From positions 1 to 64,000 of the forward strand of contig DKFJ01000012.1 of NCBI GenBank assembly GCA_002452335.1: a stretch of 64,000 nucleotides of DNA, written 5' to 3'. A program made the translations under genes and the position numbers. The notes beneath the pieces are model-generated. The model worked only from the letters and a program-made list of their open reading frames with translations, was not told the DNA's origin and ran no database searches. Positions 25,688-33,982 of the stretch are shown in pieces. This DNA comes from Deferribacteraceae bacterium UBA6799. GTDB taxonomy: Bacteria; Chrysiogenota; Deferribacteres; Deferribacterales; Geovibrionaceae. Numbering within the stretch: the stretch's first letter is position 1; every line of letters begins with the position of its first letter.

Positions 25688-28035
25688 TAATCTTTTACAG
25701 TAATAGTGCCGTCTTCCAGAACTTTCACTGATTTAATATTTTTACATTCAGGATAGCCTGTACAGGCGAAGAATTTACCTCTTCTGCCTTTACGCAGAGT
25801 CATCTTTTTACCGCATTTTTCGCATGTAACATTTTCGTCCACTTTGTCCACATGCGGATGGATGTCGCCCTTCTCGTCCACCTTCATATTGGCGGTGAAA
25901 TCGCATTCTGGATAGCCAGTGCATCCGATGAACATACCGTTCTTGCCGGCTTTCACTGTCAGTTTTTTCCCGCATTTCGGACAGTCCACGGCAACATCAG
26001 CGCCGGTGGACAGCAGTTTTACCGTGCCGTCAGCCAGTTTTGTATAGTTCTTTATGTTTTTGCACTCGGGATATCCGGGGCATGCCAGCACGTTTCCGAA
26101 ACGGGTGGATTTAAAAACCATCTCACGGCCGCATTTTTCGCACTCTATGCCGGATGGCTCGTCCCCTGTCTTCTCAGTGAGCTGAAAAGTTCCGTCTTCC
26201 AGTCTCTCATAGTTGGATGTGAACTTGCAGTCCGGATAGGAGGTGCATGCGGCAAAAGAGCCGTTGCGCCCGTGCTTTATGGTCAGTTCCTTTGCGCAGA
26301 TGGGGCATTTCAGACCGAGCTTCAGATCGACTGTGAACTGTTTCTCAGCCTTTTTCAGCTCCGGACTGAACTGGTCGTAGAATTCTTTCAGAACTCCCTT
26401 CCATGTGAATTTTCCGTCCTCCACGCCGTCCAGCTCCTCTTCCATATTGGCGGTGAACTTGATAGCGAAGAATTTATCGAAATTAGCCAGAAGCAGGCTC
26501 CACACGATCCTGCCCAGCTCTGTGGGTTTAAAGCGTTTTTCCGTCATCTCCGCGTATTCACGGTCGATGAGGGTCGAGATGATGGAGGCATAGGTACTGG
26601 GACGTCCGATGCCTTCCTGCTCCAGTGTTTTCACCAGAGTGGCTTCGGAATATCTGGCGGGCGGCTGTGTGAACATCTGCTTGCTGTCATGTTTGCCTGC
26701 TTTCAGGTTTTCACCCACAGCGGTTTCGAAGATGATCTCTGTGTCCTTCTCAACAGCCTCGTCAGTACCCTCGATATATAGAGTTCTGAAACCGGGGAAT
26801 TTAAGAACTTTTCCCTGTGATTTCAGCCCGTAGGCTCCGTTGTCTATGTTGATGGTATTCTGGTCGTAGATGGCGTCTGTCATGTTGCTGGCGACAAACC
26901 TGTCCCAGATCAGCTTATAAAGCCTGTACTGGTCGTTGTCCAGCCTGCCTTTCACGCTGTCCGGAGTGCGCAGGACAGATGTGGGGCGGATAGCCTCGTG
27001 AGCGTCCTGAACATTTTTATTTTTTGCCTGAGTTTTTGCCTGTTTGGCGGCGAAGGGTTCACCGAATTCTTTTTTGATATAGTCCAGAGCCTCTTTCTGG
27101 GCATCGGGTGAAACACGGACAGAGTCGGTACGCATATAGGTGATGAGACCCACAGGACCCTCTTTTCCAAGATCCACGCCCTCGTACAGCTTCTGAGCTG
27201 TCATCATGGTCTTTTTAGCGGAGAAGCCCAGCTTTCTGGCGGCCTCCTGCTGAAGTTTCGAGGTTATAAAAGGAAAAGGCGCCCTCTCTGTGACGTCCTT
27301 TTTGATTACTTCCGATACTATGTACTGTCCGGCTTTCAGGTCGGAGATAACCTGCTTCGCCTCTGTTTCGTTCTCAACTTTATACTTTTTGCCGTCCTTT
27401 TTTTCTAGACGTGCTTTCAGTTTTCCTTTGTCCCCTTTGTCGAAGGTGACGTCAATCAGCCAGTATTCTTCCGGCTTGAATTTTTCGATCTCTTCCTCTC
27501 GCTCCACCAGCAGACGCAGAGCAACGGACTGCACACGTCCGGCGGACAGACCGTATTTCAGCGGTTTCCACAGAAGCGGGCTGACAAGATAGCCCACCAG
27601 CCTGTCCAGAACACGTCTGGCCTGCTGGGCGTTCACCCTGTTTTCGTTTATGGGACCGGTATGTTTTATACCGTCCTCTATACCTTTTTTGGTTATTTCG
27701 TTGAAGAGCACACGGTGTATCTTCTGGGCGTTCTTCTTGCCCAGTTCCTCCGCAATGTGCCATGCGATAGCCTCTCCCTCACGGTCGGGGTCGGGCGCCA
27801 GATAGATAGTCTCTGCAACGTTGGCTTCTTTTTTCAGGTCGTCTATAACTTTCTTTTTCCCTCTGATAACAGAGTATTTCGGCTCGAAGTCGTTTTCGAT
27901 ATCCACGCCGAGATTATTTGCGGGCAGATCTTTCACATGTCCCACGCTGGCAAGAACCCTGAAATCCTTGCCGAGATATTTTTCGATTGTCCTTGCTTTC
28001 GCAGGTGATTCCACAATTACTAGATTTTTAGGCAT
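25687..28035 (-). CDS. topA: DNA topoisomerase I
   Basis: Relaxes negative supercoils by cutting one strand. The 782-aa protein has the Toprim domain (LVIVESPAKARTIEKYLG, with acidic YLAPDPDREGEAIAWH), the catalytic Tyr300 in GLITYMRTDSVR, and four C-terminal zinc-binding units, each with two CxxC-type pairs (for example CPICAKELTIKHGRNG, and CEKCGKKMTLRKGRRG). Length and order are normal for bacterial type IA enzymes. The ribosome-binding site is weak. Lies between smg and trmFO, as in many bacteria. Confidence 0.98.
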   Translation of the reverse strand: MPKNLVIVESPAKARTIEKYLGKDFRVLASVGHVKDLPANNLGVDIENDFEPKYSVIRGKKKVIDDLKKEANVAETIYLAPDPDREGEAIAWHIAEELGKKNAQKIHRVLFNEITKKGIEDGIKHTGPINENRVNAQQARRVLDRLVGYLVSPLLWKPLKYGLSAGRVQSVALRLLVEREEEIEKFKPEEYWLIDVTFDKGDKGKLKARLEKKDGKKYKVENETEAKQVISDLKAGQYIVSEVIKKDVTERAPFPFITSKLQQEAARKLGFSAKKTMMTAQKLYEGVDLGKEGPVGLITYMRTDSVRVSPDAQKEALDYIKKEFGEPFAAKQAKTQAKNKNVQDAHEAIRPTSVLRTPDSVKGRLDNDQYRLYKLIWDRFVASNMTDAIYDQNTINIDNGAYGLKSQGKVLKFPGFRTLYIEGTDEAVEKDTEIIFETAVGENLKAGKHDSKQMFTQPPARYSEATLVKTLEQEGIGRPSTYASIISTLIDREYAEMTEKRFKPTELGRIVWSLLLANFDKFFAIKFTANMEEELDGVEDGKFTWKGVLKEFYDQFSPELKKAEKQFTVDLKLGLKCPICAKELTIKHGRNGSFAACTSYPDCKFTSNYERLEDGTFQLTEKTGDEPSGIECEKCGREMVFKSTRFGNVLACPGYPECKNIKNYTKLADGTVKLLSTGADVAVDCPKCGKKLTVKAGKNGMFIGCTGYPECDFTANMKVDEKGDIHPHVDKVDENVTCEKCGKKMTLRKGRRGKFFACTGYPECKNIKSVKVLEDGTITVKD

Positions 28036-28049
28036 TTAATATATCCGTA

Positions 28050-28466
28050 TCAATGTAAATAATCTTCTTCCTCATCCACACCGGACGCGTAAAGAGATTT
28101 ACGCTCCATGAGAGAGTAGAGCACCAGATTTTTAACAGACTCGACATCCACTTTAAAGGCATCGGAGTTCAGAGCGTTCTCTATCACATCCTCCAGACCA
28201 AGCGGGTCGAGGATGCCTGTGAGATGCAGTTTCTGCAGGTAGCTTATAGCGTCCTGAGAAAGAATGTTCCGCTCTCTCTTAGTAAAAACCCGAAACCAGA
28301 TATTACCGTCAAAATTGCTGATGTCAAGGACAGTCATCACCTGTCTGATGACATGGTCATCGAAACCTGTATTGAAAAGATAATCTTTGATAGCTTTTTC
28401 GTTGATTTTTTCGCTGGATTCCAGAAAGTCAATTACCAGATTGAGCGCTATTACGATTTTGTCCAT
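28050..28466 (-). CDS. smg: Smg / DUF494 family protein
   Basis: The 138-aa protein belongs to the Smg (DUF494) family, found next to dprA and topA in many bacteria; its function is unknown. Recognisable parts are the N-terminal VIALNLVIDFLES, the middle LSQDAISYLQKLHLTGILDP and the acidic C-terminus VDEEEDYLH. GGAGG lies five bases before the ATG, inside the end of dprA, and the two genes overlap by 38 bp. The topA start follows its stop by 14 bp. Confidence 0.9.
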   Translation of the reverse strand: MDKIVIALNLVIDFLESSEKINEKAIKDYLFNTGFDDHVIRQVMTVLDISNFDGNIWFRVFTKRERNILSQDAISYLQKLHLTGILDPLGLEDVIENALNSDAFKVDVESVKNLVLYSLMERKSLYASGVDEEEDYLH

Positions 28467-29568
28467 GCTTCCCTCCGGCTGTCTGATACTTACCGTCTAT
28501 TTCCCTGACAAGATAGCCTTCCAGTTCCATCTGCACAAGGTTTATTGTGACAGTATCAATATTTATGCCACTTTTAGAGCTGATTTCGTCAGGACTGAGT
28601 GTCCCGTCCTCCAGAAGAGCATAGATCTTTTCAGCATCAGGACTATCAAACTCTATCGCATGACCGTCCGCATTGTCAACCTCTTTAAGTCCGTTTATCC
28701 GGTATTTCAGTTCTTCCAATATGTCGTAATACCCCTCTATGAGCCTCGCTCCGTCTTTTATTAAGGAATTTGTCATACAGTTTTTCGTTCCCGGAAAGGC
28801 AGGCACGGCGAACACTTCACGCCCCTGTTCTCCGGCATATCTGGCGGTTATCAGGCTGCCGCTTCTGGCGGACGCCTCCACCACCACAACACCGTATGAC
28901 ATGCCGCTGATGATCCTGTTTCTCTGCGGAAAATTCCCACCGTAGGCAGGCACATCGGAAAAAAATTCCGTTACGACACATCCGTTCTTCAGAACTATAT
29001 CCTGATAGCGTCTGTTCGCCTCCGGATAAAAAGTGTTGATCCCGCATCCCATCACGGCAGTGGTGCTGCCCTTGTTCACGGCGCCTGCGTGGGCGTATAC
29101 GTCTATACCCAGAGCAAACCCGCTCACCACGTTGAACCCCACCTCCGCCAGATCCTGCGAAAGCCTCTTGGCAAAATCGCAAGCCTGTCGGGTGGCGTTT
29201 CTGGAACCCACAACTGCTATAGCCGGCTTTTGCAGAGTTTCCGCCACACCTTTCACGAACAGCAGCGCCGGAGCTCCTTCTGTCTCTTTCAGCAGATCCG
29301 GGTATTCATCATCATCTATACATATGATATCGGCGTTCTCTCTGTTCACCGCCGAAAGCTCTTTTTCGAAAAGCGCTTCGTCTATGTCGCCTGTGACGAT
29401 ATTCTCTGCCGTCTCCTTCTTTATCCCCAGAGACGTCAGAGAACCGTAATCCAGCGAAAAGGCATCGTGCAGACTGCCTGTTGTTTGATATATCCTGCTT
29501 AAATAATTATCACTGATCCCCCTGACGCATTTCAGCCGGAGGGTGTTGAGCGCTTTTGAGCTTATCAT
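28429..29568 (-). CDS. dprA: DNA-processing protein DprA
   Basis: Loads RecA on incoming single-stranded DNA during natural transformation. The 379-aa protein has an N-terminal helical part, a Rossmann-like core with AIAVVGSRNATRQACDFA, NVVSGFALGIDVYAH, AVMGCGINTFYPEANR and RNRIISGMSYGVVVVEA, and a C-terminal winged helix (LSPDEISSKSGINIDTV). Presence of a complete dprA hints at DNA uptake ability. It overlaps the upstream M20 gene by 4 bp and smg by 38 bp. Confidence 0.96.
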   Translation of the reverse strand: MISSKALNTLRLKCVRGISDNYLSRIYQTTGSLHDAFSLDYGSLTSLGIKKETAENIVTGDIDEALFEKELSAVNRENADIICIDDDEYPDLLKETEGAPALLFVKGVAETLQKPAIAVVGSRNATRQACDFAKRLSQDLAEVGFNVVSGFALGIDVYAHAGAVNKGSTTAVMGCGINTFYPEANRRYQDIVLKNGCVVTEFFSDVPAYGGNFPQRNRIISGMSYGVVVVEASARSGSLITARYAGEQGREVFAVPAFPGTKNCMTNSLIKDGARLIEGYYDILEELKYRINGLKEVDNADGHAIEFDSPDAEKIYALLEDGTLSPDEISSKSGINIDTVTINLVQMELEGYLVREIDGKYQTAGGKHGQNRNSAQSGN

Positions 29569-30674
29569 CGTAACCCTTTCAGCAGATATCCGCTGAGGAG
29601 CATTATACAGGGATAGACAGCCTCATCCGGCACTTTATAGTCTTTGTTGTGCAGAGGCGGGTGATATCCGCCTCCTGTGCTGACGCCCTGCCATATGAAA
29701 GCGCCCGGAGCATGCTTAAGATAATAGGCGAAATCCTCGCCCCCCATGCTCTTGCTGTCATATTTCGAGACGGGTATCCCCGTCTCTTCGCACACCTGTC
29801 TCATCTCGTCCATCAGATGCCTGTCGCAGATGACTGGCGGCGTGCCGTCATGGATTATCAGCTCGATCTGTATGCCGTAGAATTCCTCCACGGATTTCAG
29901 TCTGGTCTTTATAGCTTTTTCTATGGTCTCTTTCACTTCTGTGTCGAAATGCCTGTATGTGCCGGAGACGTATACCTCTTCCGGCAGGATGTTCGCCGCT
30001 GAGCCTCCGTGTATCATCCCGAATGAGATCAGACCGGAGAGCGTAGGGTCTATCAGCCTGCTGACGGCCATCTGCATGGACGTTACGAACTCGCATGCGG
30101 CTGTCACCGTGTCCGAGCCCTTCTGGGGCATGGCGGCGTGGGTGGCTCTGCCTCTGAAATATATGTCGAAATGATTTGATCCGGCCATGCATCCGCCGTA
30201 TACCAGCGCCACAGAGCCCAGCTCAGCATCCGGCGTGGTGTGGGTGGCGAATATCTTTGACACACCATCCATACATCCCGCCTCTATCATTGTCACCGAA
30301 CCGCTGACCAGCTCTTCCGCCGGCTGAAAGATGTATCTGATGTTGTATTTCAGCCTGTCTCTGTTTTTAGTAATGTTATCCAGAATACCCAGCAGGGTAG
30401 TCATGTTGGCATGGTGTCCGCAGAGGTGCCTATACTCTGTCTTTTCCGCATTGAAAGGCAGGGCGTCCATGTCGCTTCTCAGCGCCACTGTCTCATCCTT
30501 TCCGGCGTTAATAGTGCCGAAGATGCCCGTTCCGGCTGTTTTATAGTCTGTCAGCCCCATCTCTTTCAGACGGGTCTGAATATATTCTGAAGTCTTAAAT
30601 TCTTTGAAAGACGGTTCCGCTCTGTCATAGAGCTCTTTCAGGTCACGGCTGACCTGTTTACGGTCTATTTCCAT
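29565..30674 (-). CDS. M20 family amidohydrolase / metallopeptidase
   Basis: A zinc-dependent amidohydrolase of the M20D type (369 aa), the group that includes N-acyl-amino-acid and hippurate hydrolases. The metal and catalytic motifs are visible: VALRSDMDALPF, the CGHHANM motif, then IEAGCMDGV, a dimerisation domain with GRATHAAMPQKGSD, and SMGGEDFAYYL. The exact substrate is unknown. It is the first gene of the run M20, dprA, smg, topA, trmFO and overlaps dprA as ATGA. Confidence 0.9.
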   Translation of the reverse strand: MEIDRKQVSRDLKELYDRAEPSFKEFKTSEYIQTRLKEMGLTDYKTAGTGIFGTINAGKDETVALRSDMDALPFNAEKTEYRHLCGHHANMTTLLGILDNITKNRDRLKYNIRYIFQPAEELVSGSVTMIEAGCMDGVSKIFATHTTPDAELGSVALVYGGCMAGSNHFDIYFRGRATHAAMPQKGSDTVTAACEFVTSMQMAVSRLIDPTLSGLISFGMIHGGSAANILPEEVYVSGTYRHFDTEVKETIEKAIKTRLKSVEEFYGIQIELIIHDGTPPVICDRHLMDEMRQVCEETGIPVSKYDSKSMGGEDFAYYLKHAPGAFIWQGVSTGGGYHPPLHNKDYKVPDEAVYPCIMLLSGYLLKGLR

Positions 30675-30744
30675 GTTGTCCTTCCGGCTGGTTTTTCTGA
30701 CACTTTATACCGGATTCGCCCTTTTGTGAAGGTGTAGATTGTCT

Positions 30745-30773
30745 TTGATAATTTTACCCGTTTTAAGTAATAT
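30745..30773 (+). promoter_or_regulatory. Putative promoter of selA-selB-uvrB, leaderless
   Basis: TTGATA (30745-30750) and TAATAT (30768-30773) are 17 bp apart. The -10 ends only 6 bp before the selA ATG at 30780, so the transcript would begin at about the A of the start codon. No ribosome-binding site is visible before selA, which agrees with a leaderless message. Confidence 0.55.
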
Positions 30774-30779
30774 ATCTGT

Positions 30780-32132
30780 ATGGATAAAAATCTGATTCTG
30801 CGCAATCTGCCGAAAATCGACAAAATAATAGAAGAGCCGCTCTTTGACGGATATGACAGGTCTCTGCTGAAAGAGGCCGCCAGACACGCCGTGGAACAGG
30901 CTCGTGAAACAGCGCTGAAAAGCGGAAAACTGCCCGACTATCAGAAAATTCTGTCGCAGACCGACAGGCTGTACACTTCGCTGACAGACGGATCGCTGAA
31001 AAAAGTGATAAACGCCACAGGCATACCCATACACACCAATCTGGGGCGCTCTCCCCTGCCCCGCTTCTGCATGGACGAGGTGGCGGAGCTGGTCTGCGGA
31101 TATTCCAATCTGGAATACGACACTGAAAAAGGAAAAAGGGGAGACAGATATCACCACGCCGTGACATATCTGAAAATGCTCACCGGAACAGAGGACGCGG
31201 TGATAGTGAACAACAACGCTTCGGCTGTCTTTCTGATACTGAACACCCTGTCCAGCAGAAAAGAGGCAATAGTCAGCAGAGGCGAGCTGGTGGAGATAGG
31301 CGGGTCATTCCGTGTGCCGGATGTGATGCGTCAGAGCGGGGCGAAGATGGTGGAGGTCGGCACCACCAACAAGACCAGAATATCAGACTACACCGATGCC
31401 GTAACGCCGAAAACTGCCGTTATGATGAAGGTGCACAAGAGCAATTATGAGATAATCGGCTTCAGCGAGGAAGCCGAGCTGAAAGACATAGCGGATGCCG
31501 CCCGTGAAGCCGGACTGATATCATACTATGATGCCGGAAGCGGACTGATAGAAAAACTCCTGCCGGACAACATCTGTTCCGACAAGACATTATCAACTCT
31601 GGCAAGATCCGGCGTTGACCTGATCTCTTTCAGCGGAGACAAGATGACCGGAGCCTGTCAGGCGGGTATAATCATCGGCAGAAAAGATTTGATAACTAAG
31701 ATAAAAAAGAACCCCCTCATGCGCATGCTGAGAGTGGACAAGATAACTCTGGCGGTGCTTCAGTCCATACTGAGAAGCTACATCACGGGCAGATCGGGCG
31801 AAATACCGGTGAACGCCATGATGTCGGCGCCGCTGCACACTCTGAAGGAAAAGGCGGACAGGCTGGCGGACGTTCTGAAAGACGTCTGCGAGGCGAAGGT
31901 GATTCCCGTCAGTTCGTCCATAGGCGGCGGGAGCTGTCCTCTGGCGGAGATGCGTTCATGCGCCGTAAAGATATCCATTGACGGCGTAACCCCCACAGCT
32001 CTGGAAAAACGGCTCAGAACATCCAGAACCCCCGTGATAGCCAGAATATCCGAATACGTTTATCTGGACGTGCGGACGCTGGACGAATCCGAGTATGACA
32101 TCATAAAACAGGCGGTGAAGAGCGCCGTATGA
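30780..32132 (+). CDS. selA: L-seryl-tRNA(Sec) selenium transferase
   Basis: PLP enzyme that turns Ser-tRNA(Sec) into Sec-tRNA(Sec) using selenophosphate. The 450-aa protein has the N-terminal tRNA-binding helices (LRNLPKIDKIIEEP), the core INATGIPIHTNLGRSPLP, EDAVIVNNNASAVFL, and the PLP-binding Lys288 in SFSGDKMTGACQAGI. Length is slightly under the E. coli protein (463 aa). First gene of a plus-strand operon with 4-bp overlaps to selB and then uvrB. Its presence means the organism decodes UGA as selenocysteine. Confidence 0.97.
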   Translation: MDKNLILRNLPKIDKIIEEPLFDGYDRSLLKEAARHAVEQARETALKSGKLPDYQKILSQTDRLYTSLTDGSLKKVINATGIPIHTNLGRSPLPRFCMDEVAELVCGYSNLEYDTEKGKRGDRYHHAVTYLKMLTGTEDAVIVNNNASAVFLILNTLSSRKEAIVSRGELVEIGGSFRVPDVMRQSGAKMVEVGTTNKTRISDYTDAVTPKTAVMMKVHKSNYEIIGFSEEAELKDIADAAREAGLISYYDAGSGLIEKLLPDNICSDKTLSTLARSGVDLISFSGDKMTGACQAGIIIGRKDLITKIKKNPLMRMLRVDKITLAVLQSILRSYITGRSGEIPVNAMMSAPLHTLKEKADRLADVLKDVCEAKVIPVSSSIGGGSCPLAEMRSCAVKISIDGVTPTALEKRLRTSRTPVIARISEYVYLDVRTLDESEYDIIKQAVKSAV

Positions 32133-33982
32133 AAAAAAGCGTAATATTCGGCACAGCCGGACACATAGACCACGGAAAATCTTCTCTGGTAAAGGCTCTG
32201 ACCGGCAAAGATCCGGACAGGCTGGCAGAGGAAAAGGAGAAAGGCATCAGCATAGAGCTGGGCTACGCCTCGCTGGAATCTGATGACCTGCTCATATCGT
32301 TCATAGACGTTCCGGGACACGAAAAATTGATCAAAACCATGATATCCGGTTCTCTGGGGTTCGACGCAGTGCTTTTCTGCGTGGACGGCAGAGAGGGCGT
32401 GATGCCCCAGACAGAGGAACATTTCAATATTCTGACCGCCATAGGCATACGATCCGCCGTGATAGCCGTTACTAAGGCGGATATCTGTTCACCGGAGCAG
32501 ATATCCGATACGGAAAACGCCGTCAGAGAACTGTTCAAAAACAGCAGAATAAAGCTGGAGGCGGTAGTTCCTGTTTCCGTCAGCCAGCCGGACACCATAG
32601 AAAAACTTAAATCGGAAATATTCAGAACAGCCCAGACCGTCACGCCGAAAACACAGTCCAGATGCTATGTTCTGCGGGCTGACAGGGTCTTTTCACTGAA
32701 AGGTCACGGGACAGTGGTCACAGGAACGTCCCTCTTCGGCAAGATAACCGCCGGAGACATGATATACAACATCAACACAGGCGGCAAAGCCCGCATAAAG
32801 AGCATTCAGGTGCACGACAAACAGTCCGACAAGTCCATCGCCGGACAGCGGACTGCGATGAATCTTCCGGATTTTTCCACAGATGATGTCAGAAAAGGAA
32901 ATATTCTGAGCGAAAACCCAAAGCTGACAGACACAATGGGCATATATGCCAGTGTGACATCCTTTGGCGGACTGTCGGCTTCCGAACTGATACGCCACAA
33001 CAAAACATATCCTATCATCATAGGTTCCGATATTTTTGAGGGGAAGATAATCTTCGCTAACGTCAAAACCCTTCAGAGCGCTGAATCAGACATCTGCTTC
33101 ATCAAGCTGGACAGAAAGGCAGTGGTCTTCTATGAAGAACCTTTCATAATCCGCTCATTCAGCCCGCAGAAGAGCGTTGCGGGCGGGCGTGTGCTGGGGC
33201 TGGAACAGACGTATCCCGACCGCAAGCGCAGTTTTCCCATCATAGAGCACCTCAGCCGGACGGAATATCCTGAGGCGTTCAGAGCCATGACCGACATATA
33301 TCCCTGCGGGCTCAGCATACCTGAGCCTATACAGTTCTCCGGGCTTCTGCGCAACGAGCTGACGCTCAAACTGGCGCAGCTGCAGATAGTGAACTCCTAT
33401 GGCTTTCTGATAGACAACAAAAGGATAGAAAATTTTGTCGAAGAGACCATCGCCCGGCTGAAAGAGAAAGGATCTCTGAAATTAAACACTCTGGCGCATG
33501 AATGTATGAACATCACCGAACAGCTGAAGGTGGACATAACCAACCGGATAGTGGAATCCGCCCAGAAGATGGGCTTCATCTTCGACGGGCATATGCTGAA
33601 ACACAGACAGAAAGACCCTTTCGAAGAGGACGCCATGATCATCCTTAATCTCATGAAACAGGACCCGGGTCTGTCCAACGCCGCTCTGCTGGCGGAGAGA
33701 TCCGGAATGACCGAGGACAAGACGGGCAAATGTCTTCAGTTCCTCGCGAACCGCAGTTTCATCCGCAGAGTAGAGGGCAGCACACACATAACCCTGGAGC
33801 TGATAAACAGCTTCATAGACACGGCATATACCGAAGCGAAAAAAACTGACGGAATCGATCTGGCGCACATGAAGCAGTTCTATGATCTGCCACGCAAGCT
33901 GATGGTTCCGCTGATGGAACAGCTTGATAAAACAGGTCTTTTCATCAACAAAAACAACAAGAGGCAATTGAAGAGAATATGA
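32129..33982 (+). CDS. selB: Selenocysteine-specific elongation factor SelB
   Basis: GTPase that brings Sec-tRNA(Sec) to the ribosome at UGA codons followed by a SECIS hairpin. In the 617-aa protein the G1 motif is GHIDHGKS (11-18), G3 is FIDVPGHEK and G4 is VTKAD. EF-Tu-like domains 2 and 3 follow (RADRVFSLKGHGTVVTGT), then four C-terminal winged helices that bind SECIS RNA (ending LPRKLMVPLMEQLDKTGLF). Overlaps selA and uvrB by 4 bp on either side. Confidence 0.97.
   Translation: MKKSVIFGTAGHIDHGKSSLVKALTGKDPDRLAEEKEKGISIELGYASLESDDLLISFIDVPGHEKLIKTMISGSLGFDAVLFCVDGREGVMPQTEEHFNILTAIGIRSAVIAVTKADICSPEQISDTENAVRELFKNSRIKLEAVVPVSVSQPDTIEKLKSEIFRTAQTVTPKTQSRCYVLRADRVFSLKGHGTVVTGTSLFGKITAGDMIYNINTGGKARIKSIQVHDKQSDKSIAGQRTAMNLPDFSTDDVRKGNILSENPKLTDTMGIYASVTSFGGLSASELIRHNKTYPIIIGSDIFEGKIIFANVKTLQSAESDICFIKLDRKAVVFYEEPFIIRSFSPQKSVAGGRVLGLEQTYPDRKRSFPIIEHLSRTEYPEAFRAMTDIYPCGLSIPEPIQFSGLLRNELTLKLAQLQIVNSYGFLIDNKRIENFVEETIARLKEKGSLKLNTLAHECMNITEQLKVDITNRIVESAQKMGFIFDGHMLKHRQKDPFEEDAMIILNLMKQDPGLSNAALLAERSGMTEDKTGKCLQFLANRSFIRRVEGSTHITLELINSFIDTAYTEAKKTDGIDLAHMKQFYDLPRKLMVPLMEQLDKTGLFINKNNKRQLKRI

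Noticed and set aside
30780..33982. Search for a selenoprotein gene (in-frame UGA) or tRNA-Sec near selA-selB
   Set aside because: No truncated gene in the window continues sensibly past a TGA, and no long-armed tRNA is seen.
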